The position numbers were made by a program, and so were the translations under genes. This document shows positions 33,901-44,299 of a DNA stretch of 64,000 nt, piece after piece (position 1 is the stretch's first letter; every line of letters starts with the position of its first letter). Below the pieces are notes generated by a model. It searched no databases. It worked only from the letters and a program-made list of their open reading frames with translations, and had not been told where the DNA came from. Source of the stretch: Bettongia penicillata ogilbyi (Eukaryota > Chordata > Mammalia > Diprotodontia > Potoroidae); the NCBI GenBank assembly GCA_023548195.1, contig JAJHZJ010000808.1:1344182-1408181 (forward strand), read 5' to 3'.

Positions 33901-35369
33901 ACATGCACTTTCCTCACATGACCAGCCTTGACAAACAAGCAGCCTGACTTAAGTGCCCGAAGTTTGGCCAAGCTCCAGACTCTCACTGTTTGGAGACTCC
34001 ACCCTGCTACTCAGTAGATGTTCTGTAGAAGACATGCAAAAATCTCTTTTTTTCTCTATAAAGAACCATAGATCTTTAGAACAAAATCAGGGCTTCCCAG
34101 GTATACAAAACAACAGAATTTAGGTTTCCTTGTTCAAATACAAAATTCCCAACACATCCGCCTTGAAAATTAAATACAAGATTTTCATCACATAAATATT
34201 AGTAATAAAATACTTTCATTCCCTATTAAGTAAGAAGAAGGAAATAAAAGGAAGCTAGAGAAAAGAAGAGGAGAAAGAAAAAGGCAAAGGAAGAAAAGGG
34301 TAAGGGGAGTCAGAGAAAAGGATAAGGAGAGAGTTTAAGAGAGTGAAACAGAAGAAAGAGGGAAACAGAGATGCAGACAACTTAGATGATTCTGTATTGG
34401 ATGCCTTGGGTGAATTAAACTACTTTCCTTTTTTTCACTTGGGATGTGGTCATCGAAGTAAGTTAAGGATTTAACTGCTACCCCTTGAAATTCTCATTTT
34501 CACTTGCAACAGTTAATCACTCTCCATAAGTTGATTTTTCAGCTACTCTTACCAAACCTTCAGGTAGAGTTATGAAAAAAGGCAGATCTAGAAATACACA
34601 CTCCCTGCCCAAGAGAATCCTGTGTATGTTCTGGGCTCCAATGCTAAGGACAGACTGCTATTACTTCAGAGGGTACTTACTATAAGATATATAAAATCAA
34701 GCTGAGGGGATTGGATCAAACCCAGATGTTTCCCATATCTAGCATATAACTATGATGATAGATCAGATTAATTCCCACAATTGACTCCTATAAGCTTTCC
34801 CGTGCTTTTCTCTGTAGCAAATGATTAAGATTTACAAAACTGGGGATCCACCGAAAACCAGTTGTCAGACTACGTTGGGAAGCAGAGAGGGGGCTCCGGA
34901 ATCACTGTTAGCCATCTTGGAGGGATTCGAAACAAAACAAAAAAATCTTTCTGAAGTCCTCAATAAGACAGGACCATAAAGAAAAGAGGGCTTAATCTCT
35001 CCCACCTCTGTCCATCCACTTCATTTATTCCACCCCACAACTCCCCCCAAAAATATGTTCTAGCCCTAGAGTAAGAGGCAGAGGCTGCTTAAATTCTAGG
35101 TTCGCTGTGAGAACTAATACCTGTTCACATTCTGGGCTTCAAAATACTAAACAGCCAGAGTATTAACTTATTGCTTTTAAGTATCATTTGAATGATGGAA
35201 AGCCTAATTTCCTCATTAGAAACTGAGCCAATAGCCATGTATGACTATAAGAACTGGACTATAAGCAAAGCTGGGTGCCATGACATCAGTGTTTTTTAAT
35301 TGTGCTGCTGGAGAAGACTTTTCAAAGTCCCTTAGAGAGCAAGGAGGTCAAATCAGTCAGTACTTAAAG
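33901..35369. other. No gene; contains a purine-rich tract
   Basis: Between 34228 and 34378 the plus strand is almost all A and G, with scattered single pyrimidines. The rest shows no repeat core that I can assign. Confidence 0.45.
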
Positions 35370-35600
35370 AAATTAATTGAGGCTATTCACTGGAAAGTCA
35401 AATATTGAAGCTGAAGCTTAAATACTTGGCAGCATAATGAGAAGACAGGACTCACTGGAAAAGACCTTGATGTTGTGAAAGATCGAAGGCAAAAGGGGAT
35501 GACAGAGGATGAGATGGATGAACATGAACTTGGACAGACTTCAAGAGATAGTGGAATACAAGGGTATGGCATGACCATGACCGGACTGAACACTATGACA
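35370..35600 (+). repeat. RTE-class LINE 3' end
   Basis: 'gaaaagaccttgatgttgtg', 'aaagatcgaaggcaaaaggg', 'gacagaggatgagatggatg', 'gaacatgaacttggacagac' and 'ctgaacactatgac' match the RTE/BovB-class end, the likely driver of the RTE-tailed SINEs here. The start of the text is coding-like but broken. Confidence 0.6.
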
Positions 35601-35740
35601 AAAGAAACTGGGTAGAAAGAGTATTGGGAGAGTCTGAAGACTAGGGTTCTAAGTAATTTTCTAACCTGGGGTAACTCATTAAACCACTCTTTGTCATCCC
35701 TTTCATTCCCAAAACAAAGGACTAGGCTAGATCAGAGGTG
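35601..35740 (+). repeat. MIR-type SINE fragment
   Basis: 'ctgaagactagggttctaag', 'taacctggggtaactcatta' and 'aggactaggctagatcagag' form a diverged MIR. Confidence 0.5.
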
Positions 35741-36099
35741 AGAAACCTAAAAAAACATTGTATTCTTCCATATTTTCCAAATTTTAACAAAATTATAAAA
35801 CCAATATTAGTTAATGACTTTTGGAAGAATTATCCTATAGCAAGTTAAAATTTTGATGTTTTCTTCCAGTATTATTTTTAAACATTCAATTGGTTTTGCA
35901 TATGTATAATAATTTAAAAAAAAAACAAAACCCTGGATTCCTTCCTATTTCTCGAATTTCAAAAACTGCAAAGAACTTATAAAGAAGCAAGTAACATTCA
36001 ATGACTTTGGGGGAGGAGGGGAAAGGTAGGTACTAAGGTGGTTGTCCTTGGATTCCCCACTATTTTCAACTTCAGTTGGTCTTCCAAATCAGCTTCAGT
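35741..36099. other. AT-rich, no recognisable feature
   Basis: AT-rich sequence without repeat cores; short A runs near 35915. Confidence 0.4.
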
Positions 36100-36265
36100 C
36101 ATCTATTGAGAAGTAAAGGAGAAATACACACACACACACATGCATACATACATATATACACACATATATTTGTGAATATGCATGCACACATGTTTCTGCA
36201 TGCATGTATATGTATATATGTATACATATATAAACACATATATGTATGTGTATAACTCACATAAA
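36100..36265. repeat. CA/TA/CATG-type microsatellite
   Basis: Alternating purine-pyrimidine sequence: (CA)n, then ATACAT and TATATGTATA variants. Both long minus-strand frames here are translations of this repeat. Confidence 0.85.
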
Positions 36266-36421
36266 ATCCCAGACAAATCAGAGCTCTCTTCTCTATTTGC
36301 AGGCAAACTCTCTCAGACAAACTGATTTCTGAGGTACCTTCCAACTCTAAAAACTGATACATTTATTTTTCTAAGAACTGCTAGAGACATATGGACTAGA
36401 GACAGTAGTACTATTAAACAT

Positions 36422-36476
36422 GGTGTCTCAAAAGTTCTAGTGCAAGTTTGTCTGCACTATGACTTTTGGGACAGCC
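36422..36476. mobile_element. Short mariner-like MITE (hairpin)
   Basis: An imperfect inverted repeat of about 23 bp: 'ggtgtctcaaaagttctag' on the left and 'atgacttttgggacagcc' on the right, with an 8-nt spacer. The ends resemble the 'tgtcccaaaag' termini of mariner-derived MITEs. It has no coding capacity. Confidence 0.5.
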
Positions 36477-36696
36477 TATCTATATATTCTGAACTAGCTG
36501 AATGAACTAATTGGAAGAGTAGTCTTTTAATATTTCCACAACACTTGAGAAGGATTTGAGGGGAAGTGGCCCTGGGCATGGCCTCCCCGAATCAGACACC
36601 AACCTACCTTTCCCACCTTAATTCTTTCTACTTCCTTACAAATATCTGAAATTAAAAAAAAACTAATGTATTCAATGAAGTCTCCCCCAAAAAACT

Positions 36697-36800
36697 TTCA
36701 CATCAGTTAGTCAATTAACATTTATTAAATGCCTACTATGTGCCAGGCACTCTGCTAAGCAGTAGGGAGACAGGATCACTGCCCTTAAGGAGCCCACAAT
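36697..36800 (+). repeat. Interspersed repeat ('cctactatgtgccaggcac' family)
   Basis: 'attaacatttattaaatgcc', 'tactatgtgccaggcactct' and 'cttaaggagcccacaattt' form the well-preserved start of the family seen at 29755. Confidence 0.75.
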
Positions 36801-37215
36801 TTCTCAAAGAGCTTTGCTCACCCTATTACCTGTGCCACTCTCCCAGTCCACCAGGAATGTCTCCTTCCTCCCTACACTTTCCCCCGCTCCCTGCCCCTCC
36901 AAAAAAATATACTCATGCCCTCAGGCTGAACTAAAAAGCTACCTTTTCCATGAAACTTCATCTGACACTCCAAACATCTCTCATCCTTCTCTGTCCTTCC
37001 TGCCTACATCATCCATCATTCAATCACTGATTTGGCCCTTATCCTATACTGTCTTGTATTATTCATTATCTCTTCACATATGTTCTATCTCCAAACCAAA
37101 TTGTGAGTTCCTTGAAGACAGAGACCATGCCTTATACTTCTTTGTAGCATAGATAGTCCTAAGCATGGTACTTTACAAATAGCATGTAATAAAACATTTT
37201 GATTGACTGATGTTA
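36801..37215 (+). repeat. L2 LINE 3' region
   Basis: 'aaaagctaccttttccatga', 'aacttcatctgacactcc' and 'gtgagttccttgaagacaga' run in L2 order, ending 'aataaaacattttgattga'. The 112-residue frame starting at 36814 lies within it. Confidence 0.75.
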
Positions 37216-38117
37216 ATTCAATTTCCACTTTTAAAATGTCATTATGAATGCATAAAATTTGCTTTTTAAGTTAATCTCAAAGACCTGCTTACATATGATG
37301 TCTTTCTAAACACACTATGTGAAAATAACCTTCAAGATTGTTACTGACATACTTTGTTCAGTACATTAAAAGGAAATGTTATTTTCTAAGGTCACTGAAA
37401 ACTGTACGGTTTAGTTACTGGAAACAAAAAATGTTAAACGATTAGATCACTTTCACAAGTGAGAAAGCTGAGATAGGTGAACTTGGAAAGAAAGAGGTCA
37501 AGTTTATAAGCAAATAAGTCTCAGCTTTATTAAGCTATGCAGAAGGTAGAGAAGCCTTCTCTACATATTTGCAATTTATACTTGAAAAAATACCTTTACT
37601 TAATATACTTTGATCCTTCAGTAGATCTGACATCACATCAATGTGTATTCTCCCTCCAACAACATACAGAGTAACACTTTGATACTTTTTTGTCCTATCT
37701 CTGCTTATAAATGCCCTCCTGTAAATCCTCCACCGGAATTCTACACAACATGGCAGACACCTTCCTGTGTCAGACACCCAGATGTGACATTGCATGGACA
37801 AAAAGAAGACATGTGGGCTATTTGTTGGTTGTGGATTTTGAGTGTGGATGAGGCTGCATGAGCAGCTCACCTCCTTGTCCAATTATATATCTCTCTGATG
37901 ACATTCTTTATGCCACTTCTCCTGCATAATACTTTTGGTAGTATGTTGCAGCCTCCTTATACCCACCATTATTCTTTGAGCGGCTGGTAACTTTAATTCT
38001 TCATGGCCTCTGGCATTCCATTACTTGCAGTTGAACATAATACCCAAAGGATGTTAGCGTTTTGGTTTTTTGGGTTTTTTTTGTGGGGGGAGGTGTTTAA
38101 TGATGGTACTTTATTTT
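37216..38117. other. Unassigned; contains a 115-codon minus-strand frame
   Basis: The frame 37535-37882 (-) is cysteine-containing and basic in the middle. I do not recognise it, and there is no splice site or upstream partner to support a gene. It could be a decayed LINE fragment. AT-rich text and a short G run surround it. Confidence 0.3.
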
Positions 38118-38325
38118 TTTGTTGCTGTTGTTGAGTCCTTTCAAGTTGTGTCCGACTCTACATGATGCCGTTTGGAACTTTCTTGGCCAAGATACTGGAG
38201 TAGTTTGCCATTTTCTTCTCCAGTTCCTTTGACAGATGAGGAAACTGAGACAAACAGGTTTAAGTGACTTACCCAGGGATACACAGCTAATTAAGTGTCT
38301 GAGGTCAGATTTGAATACTACTTTG
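38118..38325 (-). repeat. tRNA-headed SINE with RTE-type 3' end, antisense
   Basis: 'gttgtgtccgactctacatg', 'ttggccaagatactggagta', 'gacagatgaggaaactgaga' and 'acacagctaattaagtgtct' on plus. Confidence 0.85.
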
Positions 38326-39499
38326 TTTTAAGTAGAAACTTGGCACTGCACAATTCACCATAGGCAATCTAGCTATTTTTTTTTGCCTCCTGTTTACTTA
38401 ATTAAGCTAACAAGATTAAAATAATCTAGTTGTATTAGATAGGGCTTTCTAAACCACCAGATTCAAAAGTGTATCTCAGTTATACAAAAAAAAAAATTTA
38501 ATATATCTTTTCCCCCTCAGTAGTTATATTTGCATATAGTAGCACATTTTGCTTCTTAAATTTGGGGTTTTTTTTTTGGAAGCGGGGGTAAGGAAGTAGA
38601 CCTGTGATCTTTTTGGTATAGAGAATATACAGTGAGGAAACTTCTTCTATCTCTTTCTTTTAATATATATTGTAACAGTTTCTTTCAAATGGAATGTTTA
38701 CTTAAATCCCTAATAACTGAAATATCTATCTTTTAAATTCTCCTGGGTTTTTTTAATTAACTATTAAGAACTAGTCTCCTAAAAATATGCACCAGAAACA
38801 AATGTATTTTTGGTATTTCCTACCTATGTGAACACAGAAGTCTGAGGTGTACTCATCTGTAAAATGCAGAGTTTTGATCCCTCCTCTGAGCAACCAAAGT
38901 CCCCTTTCAATGATGAAAGATACTCCAGTACCTCATAAATTGTACATTATGAATAATTGAAGCACAGAGACACCCTTTCTTTCAATTCCCTTCCCAGATT
39001 TTCCAAATTTGCTGGACAGGAGCACGTGTACAACAGTGCACCTCCCTAGATATCCATTTGTCAAGAAAACTCTCTTTTCTGTGCTAGAGGCTGCCTGAAA
39101 TTTGGGGCACATTTGGGTAGAATCACTGTAATTGTCTATTCCCAGGCTCTACTGCTCCCTGCTTCCTGCTCTCCATATACCTCTTCGAACAGAAATACTG
39201 CTCAGTTCAACAAATGTTTAATAAAATCTTATTGACTATATTTAGTTCTGACAGCCCATTTGAAAGAAATGATTATATTAATAACCAGTTATTAATTGAG
39301 ATTAAGATTTTTCTCCTCTCTCTGCTCTAATTCAGAAATAAATCCCTGTAAGTTTATGAAGTCAAACCTTGTAAAGGACATTGCTGATAAATAAGATTGC
39401 CCAAATTCTCAGGGTACATGCTTCTCTCCCCATCCAACCAGAAGACTGGCAAGGTAAATCTAACCTAGATTAAATTCAGATCCCACCGTTGTTCACTGT
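38326..39499. other. Mostly unassigned
   Basis: Small MIR scrap at about 38850-38925 ('ctcatctgtaaaatgcagag'). AT-rich with T and A runs near 38380, 38490 and 38560. No gene. Confidence 0.4.
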
Positions 39500-39815
39500 T
39501 CACTGACTGGGTAGAGGATAGATCCTTTTATATAGATTGCCCAAGGCAGGAGTGTTCTGTCCAACAGTGATCAGAATTATGTACCCTGACCCTCATTAGA
39601 ATAGGCCCACCTCACATTATAATATTCATTCTCTCATTAATTGTTAACCAATCAGAACTGAATTCCATCTGTCAGGAATGCTCATTCTTCCAAGGATATA
39701 AGGGCCAAGAGACCTACATGAGGAGTCTTTAGTTTATAAGAGAAAGCAAATAACCATCCTTTTATTAATTATTCACTGAATATAATTAATAAAATGACTG
39801 TTAATTACCCAGAAA
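39500..39815 (+). mobile_element. LTR-like region
   Basis: 'gttaaccaatcagaactg' (CCAAT-type) near 39646 lies about 50 bp before 'aggatataagggcc' (TATA-like), and 'ttaataaaatgac' (polyadenylation-like) follows near 39787. This is a typical U3-R order, but the boundaries are not defined. Confidence 0.3.
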
Positions 39816-39959
39816 TTATATCTCTCAAACTTTTCATACATCACACAGCAGAGCTCTGGTTACATATTTCCAATGTCCACCAAACCAGCTCCTCCTCCTG
39901 AGTGTTCATTGGCATCAAAATGACCTAGGTTCAAAATCTTTTTACCTCTTGCCTAGGCT

Positions 39960-40147
39960 ACCATGATATTCTTTTTTCCCTGATCCACTTTGATTTATTT
40001 CATTAACTATTTCCCATTTACATATAAAACAAAATCTTTACACCAATTTTTTTATTTGAGTTATAAATTCTCTCCCTTCTTCCCTGTCCCATTCCTGTAG
40101 AAGGCAAGCAATTTGATACAGATTATACATCCCACAATGTTTGTAAT
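39960..40147 (-). mobile_element. L1 3' UTR fragment, antisense
   Basis: 'cccatttacatataaaacaa', 'tataaattctctcccttctt', 'gaaggcaagcaatttgatac' and 'acatcccacaatgtttgt' match the reversed L1 end at 32470. HAL1 E inserted just inside its right edge. Confidence 0.6.
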
Positions 40148-40160
40148 AACTCATCTCCCT
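40148..40160. repeat. Target-site duplication, left copy (HAL1 E)
   Basis: The 13-bp text 'aactcatctccct' is repeated at 44286-44298, immediately outside the two ends of HAL1 E. Confidence 0.8.
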
Positions 40161-40729
40161 GAGCTCAGGGGGTGGAGCCAAGATGGCAGAGTAGAAAGAC
40201 TCACATACTCTAGCTCTTCCCCCACAGCCCATAAAATACCTGTAAAAAATGACTCTCAACAAATTCTAGAGCAGCAAAAGTCACGAACAACAGAATGAAA
40301 GATATTTCCAGTCAAAGTTAACCTGGAAGACCGACAGGAAAAGTCTATCCCATGGGACACTGAGCGGAGCAAAGCCTAGACCTAGCTGTGCAGCACCGGG
40401 AGAAACAGGGTGGGAATAGGACTCCAGGGCAGAATTCCCAGCAGAGAGCACCTCAGATCTTTCAACCCACAAGCACCAAAGAAAGCTTCAAAGGTCAGTA
40501 AGAGGACTTTCCCAGCTGGGTGAGAAGGGAGCAGGGGTTCCCTCAGCACAGGCCCCTGGCAGCTGCATAGCAGCGGCAGTGGCCATCTGTGAAGCATTCT
40601 ACTTGAAGCCCCTGGGGGAACTAAGCAGCTGATCTGAATCTCTGCCCTGACCACAGTCTTGGAGGGAGGAGGAGCACTAGGATCCTCCTCTTGACAAAGG
40701 ATTCAGAAGTCAAGTAACTAGCTGGGAAA

Positions 40730-41022
40730 ATGCCCAAAAAAGGGGGAAAAAAATAAGATCATAGAAGGTTACTTTCTATCCTTCCAGATGAGGAAAAACA
40801 ATGCATACTGACAGAGGAAGTCAAGGTTTCTGCATCCAGTACCTCCAAAATACATATGCAATGGTCTCAGGCCATGGAAGAGCTTGAAAAACGAGTCAAC
40901 AACTTGCTAAAGTAGACCTCAAAAAATGCTGAAGAAAATAAAACCTTTAAAAATAGGCTAACTCAATTGGAAAAAGAGGTCCAAAAAGCCAATGAGGAGA
41001 AGTCTTTAAAAAAGCAGAATTA
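40730..41022 (+). pseudogene. L1-type ORF1 N-terminal fragment of HAL1 E
   Basis: Starts with the family ATG context ('gggaaaATGccc') and reaches a TAG within about 12 codons. Downstream text still follows the family ('gccatggaagagcttgaaaa', 'aatgctgaagaaaataaaac') but lacks the coiled-coil segment between those two blocks. It ends abruptly at the junction with copy C. Confidence 0.75.
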
Positions 41023-41355
41023 AATGACATATAATTTACCCCATTCCATTTCACCCTCTTTCCTTCCCCTACCTTTCTCTTTCACCATTTACCTTAATTT
41101 CTTTTAAGATATGGTCCCATCCTATTCAATTCACTCTGTGCTCTCTGTCTCTGTATGTGTGTGCATGTGTGTACGTGAGTGTGCGTGCACGCATGTACGT
41201 GTGTGTGTGTGTATATGTGTGATCCCACCAACTACCCAGATACTGAAAAGTTTTAAGAGTTACAAATATTGTTTTTCCATGTAGGAATGTAAACAGTTCA
41301 CTTTTGGCAAGTCCCTTATGACTTCTCTTTGCTGTTTACTATTTCATGCTTCTTC

Positions 41356-42457
41356 TCATTCTTGTGTTTGAAAGTCAAATTTTCTTTTCAGCTCTAGTCT
41401 TTTCATCAAAAATGCTTGAAAGTCCTCTGTTTCATTGAAAGACCATATTTTCCCCTGAAGTATTATACTCAGTTTTGCTGAGTAGGTGATTCTTGGTTTG
41501 AGTCCTAGTTCCTTTGACTTCTGGAATATCCTATTCCACGCCCTTCAATCCCTTAATGTAGAAGCTGCTGGATCTTGAGTTATCCTGATTTTATTTGCAC
41601 AATACTGGAATTGTTTCTTTCTAGCTGCTTGCAAGATTTTCTCCTTGACCTGGGAGTTCTGGTATTTGGCCACAATGTTCCTAGGAGTTTCTCTTTTTGG
41701 ATCTCTTTCAGGCGGTGATCGATGGATTCTTTCAATACTTATTTTTGCCCTCTGGTTGTAGACTCTCAGGGAAGTTTTCCTTGATAATTTCATGGAAGAT
41801 GATGTCTAGGCTCTTTTTTTGATCATGAGTTTCAGGTAGTCCCATAATTTTTAAATTGTCTCTCCTGGATCTATTTTCCAGGTCAGTTGTTTTTCCCATG
41901 AGATATTTCACATTCTCTTCCATTTTTTCATTCTTTTGGTTTTGTTTTGTGATTTCTTGGTTTCTCGTAAAGTCATTAGACTCCATCTGTTCCATTCTAA
42001 TTTTGAGAGAACTATTCTCTTCAGTGAGCTTTTGAAACTCTTTTTCCATTTGGCTAATTCTGCTTTGGTAAGCATTCTTCTCCTCATTGGCTTTTTGAAC
42101 CTCTTTTGCCAATTGCGTTAGCCTATTTTTCAAGGTGTTATTTTCTTCAGCATTTCTTTGGGTCTCCTTTACCAAGGTATTGACCCGTTTTTCATACTTT
42201 TCTTGCATCTCTCTCATTTCTCTTCCCAGTTTTTCCTCCACCTGTCTAACTTGCTTTTCAAAATCCTTTTTGAGCTCTTCCAAGGCTTGAGCCCACCCGA
42301 CATCCCCCTGAGATGTCTGGGATACAGAGGCCCCGACTTCCATGTCTTTCCCTGATGGTAAAAATATTTCCTCATCATCAGAATTGAAAGGTGGGAACAT
42401 TTGCACCTGCTCAAAGAAGCTCTCTATAGTCTTATTTTTCTTCCCTTTTCTAGGCAC
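41356..42457 (-). pseudogene. L1-type ORF1 of HAL1 C, nearly intact
   Basis: The best-preserved ORF1 in the window. It starts at the family ATG with 'MPRKGKKNKTIESFFEQVQ' and then has an acidic linker. A coiled coil with 'LEELKKDFEKQVRQVEEKL' and 'AEENNTLKNRLTQLAKEVQ' follows (about residues 60-165). The RRM entry is 'TDLENRSRRDNLKIMGLPE', then comes 'RETPRNIVAKYQNSQVKEK' and the C-terminal domain. An open run of 241 codons is broken by one extra base near 41745. A TGA follows at 41545-41547, with 62 further family codons after it. It would have encoded the RNA-binding ORF1p; no ORF2 follows. Confidence 0.9.
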
Positions 42458-43197
42458 TTTCCCAGCCAGTTACTTGACATCTGAGATTCCTCTGCACCCC
42501 TGCCTAGATCCGCCCAGCTAGTGCTTGGGCTCTGAGATTCAAATGGGCTTTCCGAGGCGGCTGTGGCTGCTATTCAATGTGAGCTTAAGTTCTGGTGCTG
42601 GGGTGGGGGCAGGGCTGTCTCCCAGGCTCAGCTCCCTCAGGGGCTTTATGCAGAGACCTTTAGTAATGGAGCGGGTGGGGGCAGGGCCACCTCCCAGTCT
42701 CAGCTCCTTCAGGTGGTTTATGCAAAGACCTTCAGTAATGAAGATCCTGCCTGCTGCTCTGGGAGTCCCAGGCCGCCGCCGCTGCCTCCGCCGCTTCCTT
42801 CCCCTGCCTCTGCCTCCGCGGCTTCCTCTCAAGGGGGCCAGAGCCATGGATTGGCCCCGCTCCCCCCTCGGCCAGCTCAGACATCTCTCTCACTGACCTG
42901 TAGCGTCTGTGGGCAGAGGGACCTTCTCAGCTTCCCGAGGTTCCGTCCCTGAAGCCTGCTCGGATCAGCTTCTCTGGGGCCGCAGCCAGGGCAGCGCTGG
43001 GGTGGGCTCCACTTTCTGGGGTGTGACGGACCCTGGGGATGGCTCTCCAGGGCTCTCTGGAATGGAAATCTCTTCCACTGTGTTTCTGCGCACCTTGCAG
43101 TGATCCAGAATTTGTGGGGAGTTCTTCTTGTAGGAAATATATGGGCTGTGGGTTCGGAGCTAGCATGCGTGAGTCTTTCTACTCTGCCATCTTGACT
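42458..43197 (-). promoter_or_regulatory. HAL1 C 5' UTR, presumed internal promoter
   Basis: GC- and CpG-rich (notably 42760-43000), with the same blocks as in copies B and D, including the doubled 'ctctgcataaa' unit. Role inferred from L1 organisation. The long frames on both strands here arise from the GC-rich text. Confidence 0.5.
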
Positions 43198-43405
43198 CAA
43201 GGACTTCCAAGCATTCTTGATGAAAATACCAGAACTGAAGAAAAAGTTCAACTTTCAAACACAAGAATTAAGAGAAGCATGAAAAGGTAAACAGGAAAGA
43301 GAAATCATAAGGGACTTTCTAAAGCTGAACTGCTTACATTCCTACATGGAAAGATAATATTTTTAACTCTTGAGACTTTTTTTCAGTATTTGAGTAGGAG
43401 GAGGG

Positions 43406-43444
<39 letters not shown>

Positions 43445-44285
43445 CACAGCACAGGTTGAATTGAATAAGAAGGGATGATATTTATGAAACAATAAAATTA
43501 AGGGATGAGAGAGGAATATATTGGGAGGAGAAAGGGAGAAATGGAATGAGGCAAATTATCACTCATAAAAGAGTTAAGAAAAATCTTTTTCAATGAAGGA
43601 GAAAAGGGAGATGGTGAGAAGGGAAAAGTGAAGTTTACTCTCTTCATACATGGCTTAAGGAGGGAATAACATGCCCACCAAATTTGATATGAAATATGTC
43701 TTACACTACAGGAAAGTAGGGGAGGAGGGGACAAGTGGGGTGAAGGGGATAATAGAAGGGAGGGCAAATGGAAGAAGGTAGTAACTAGAAGTAAACACTT
43801 TGGGAAGGGACAAGGTCAAATGAGAGAATAGAAAAAAAGGGGGAAGACAGAGTAGGATGGAGGGAAATACAGTTAGTCTTACACAACATGACTATTATGG
43901 AAGTCTTTTGCAAAATGACACATATATATAGCCTGTATTGAATTGCTTGCCTTCTCAGTGGGGATGGGTGGGGAGGCAGTGAGAGAGAGAAGTTGGAATT
44001 CAAGGTATTAGAAACAAATATTGAGAATTGTTATTGCATATAACTGGGAAATAAGAAATACAGGTAATGGGGTATAGAAATCTATCTTGCCCTACAAGAT
44101 AAGAGAGAAGATGGGGATAAGGGAAGGGTGGGGTATGACAGAAGGGAGGACACATTGAGGGAAGGGGTAATCAGAATGCAAGGTGTTATGGGGTGGGAGG
44201 AGGGAAGAGATGGGGAGAAAAATTGGAACTCAAAATTTTGTGGAAATGAATGCCATAATCTAAAAATAAATTTAAAAAAGAGAAA
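43198..44285 (+). other. HAL1 E: ORF1 end, 3' UTR and tail
   Basis: 'gacttccaagcattcttgat' marks the last ORF1 codons, which carry the family text to a decayed 'caaacacaagaatt' terminus. The 3' UTR then has (CA)n, two G-rich purine tracts and 'ctaaaaataaattt' at the end. Confidence 0.75.
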
Positions 44286-44298
44286 AACTCATCTCCCT
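44286..44298. repeat. Target-site duplication, right copy (HAL1 E)
   Basis: Second copy of 'aactcatctccct' (see 40148-40160), directly after the A-rich end. Confidence 0.8.
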
Positions 44299-44299
44299 T

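Larger units (their letters stand above)
41023..43197 (-). mobile_element. HAL1 copy C: half-L1, 3'-truncated, inside copy E
   Basis: On the minus strand it begins at about 43197 (reversed 'gtcaagatggcagagtag'). It runs through a GC-rich 5' UTR (43197-42458) and ORF1 (42457-41356), and stops about 335 bp into the 3' UTR. There is no A-tail. The left junction shares a TTA microhomology (41020-41022) with E, and no target duplication is visible. Its text is closer to copies B and D than to its host E. Confidence 0.85.
40161..44285 (+). mobile_element. HAL1 copy E (half-L1), interrupted by copy C
   Basis: One insertion event defined by a 13-bp target-site duplication. The left part (40161-41022) has the 5' UTR and the first part of ORF1 in sense. 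The right part (43198-44285) has the last codons of ORF1, the 3' UTR (CA run 43411-43442) and the end 'aattttgtggaaatgaatg'. About 0.6 kb of E's ORF1 is missing between the two parts, where copy C sits in reverse. E's text is closest to copy A. Its ORF1 (start 40730) stops early and lacks about 90 bp of coiled coil. No ORF2. Confidence 0.85.

Noticed and set aside
36100..36362. Two cysteine/tyrosine-rich minus-strand frames
   Set aside because: They translate a CA/TA microsatellite.
40161..44285. Twin priming as the source of the inverted segment in E
   Set aside because: Twin priming inverts the 5' part of one element; here a sense 5' part lies outside the inverted piece, and C belongs to a different subfamily from E.
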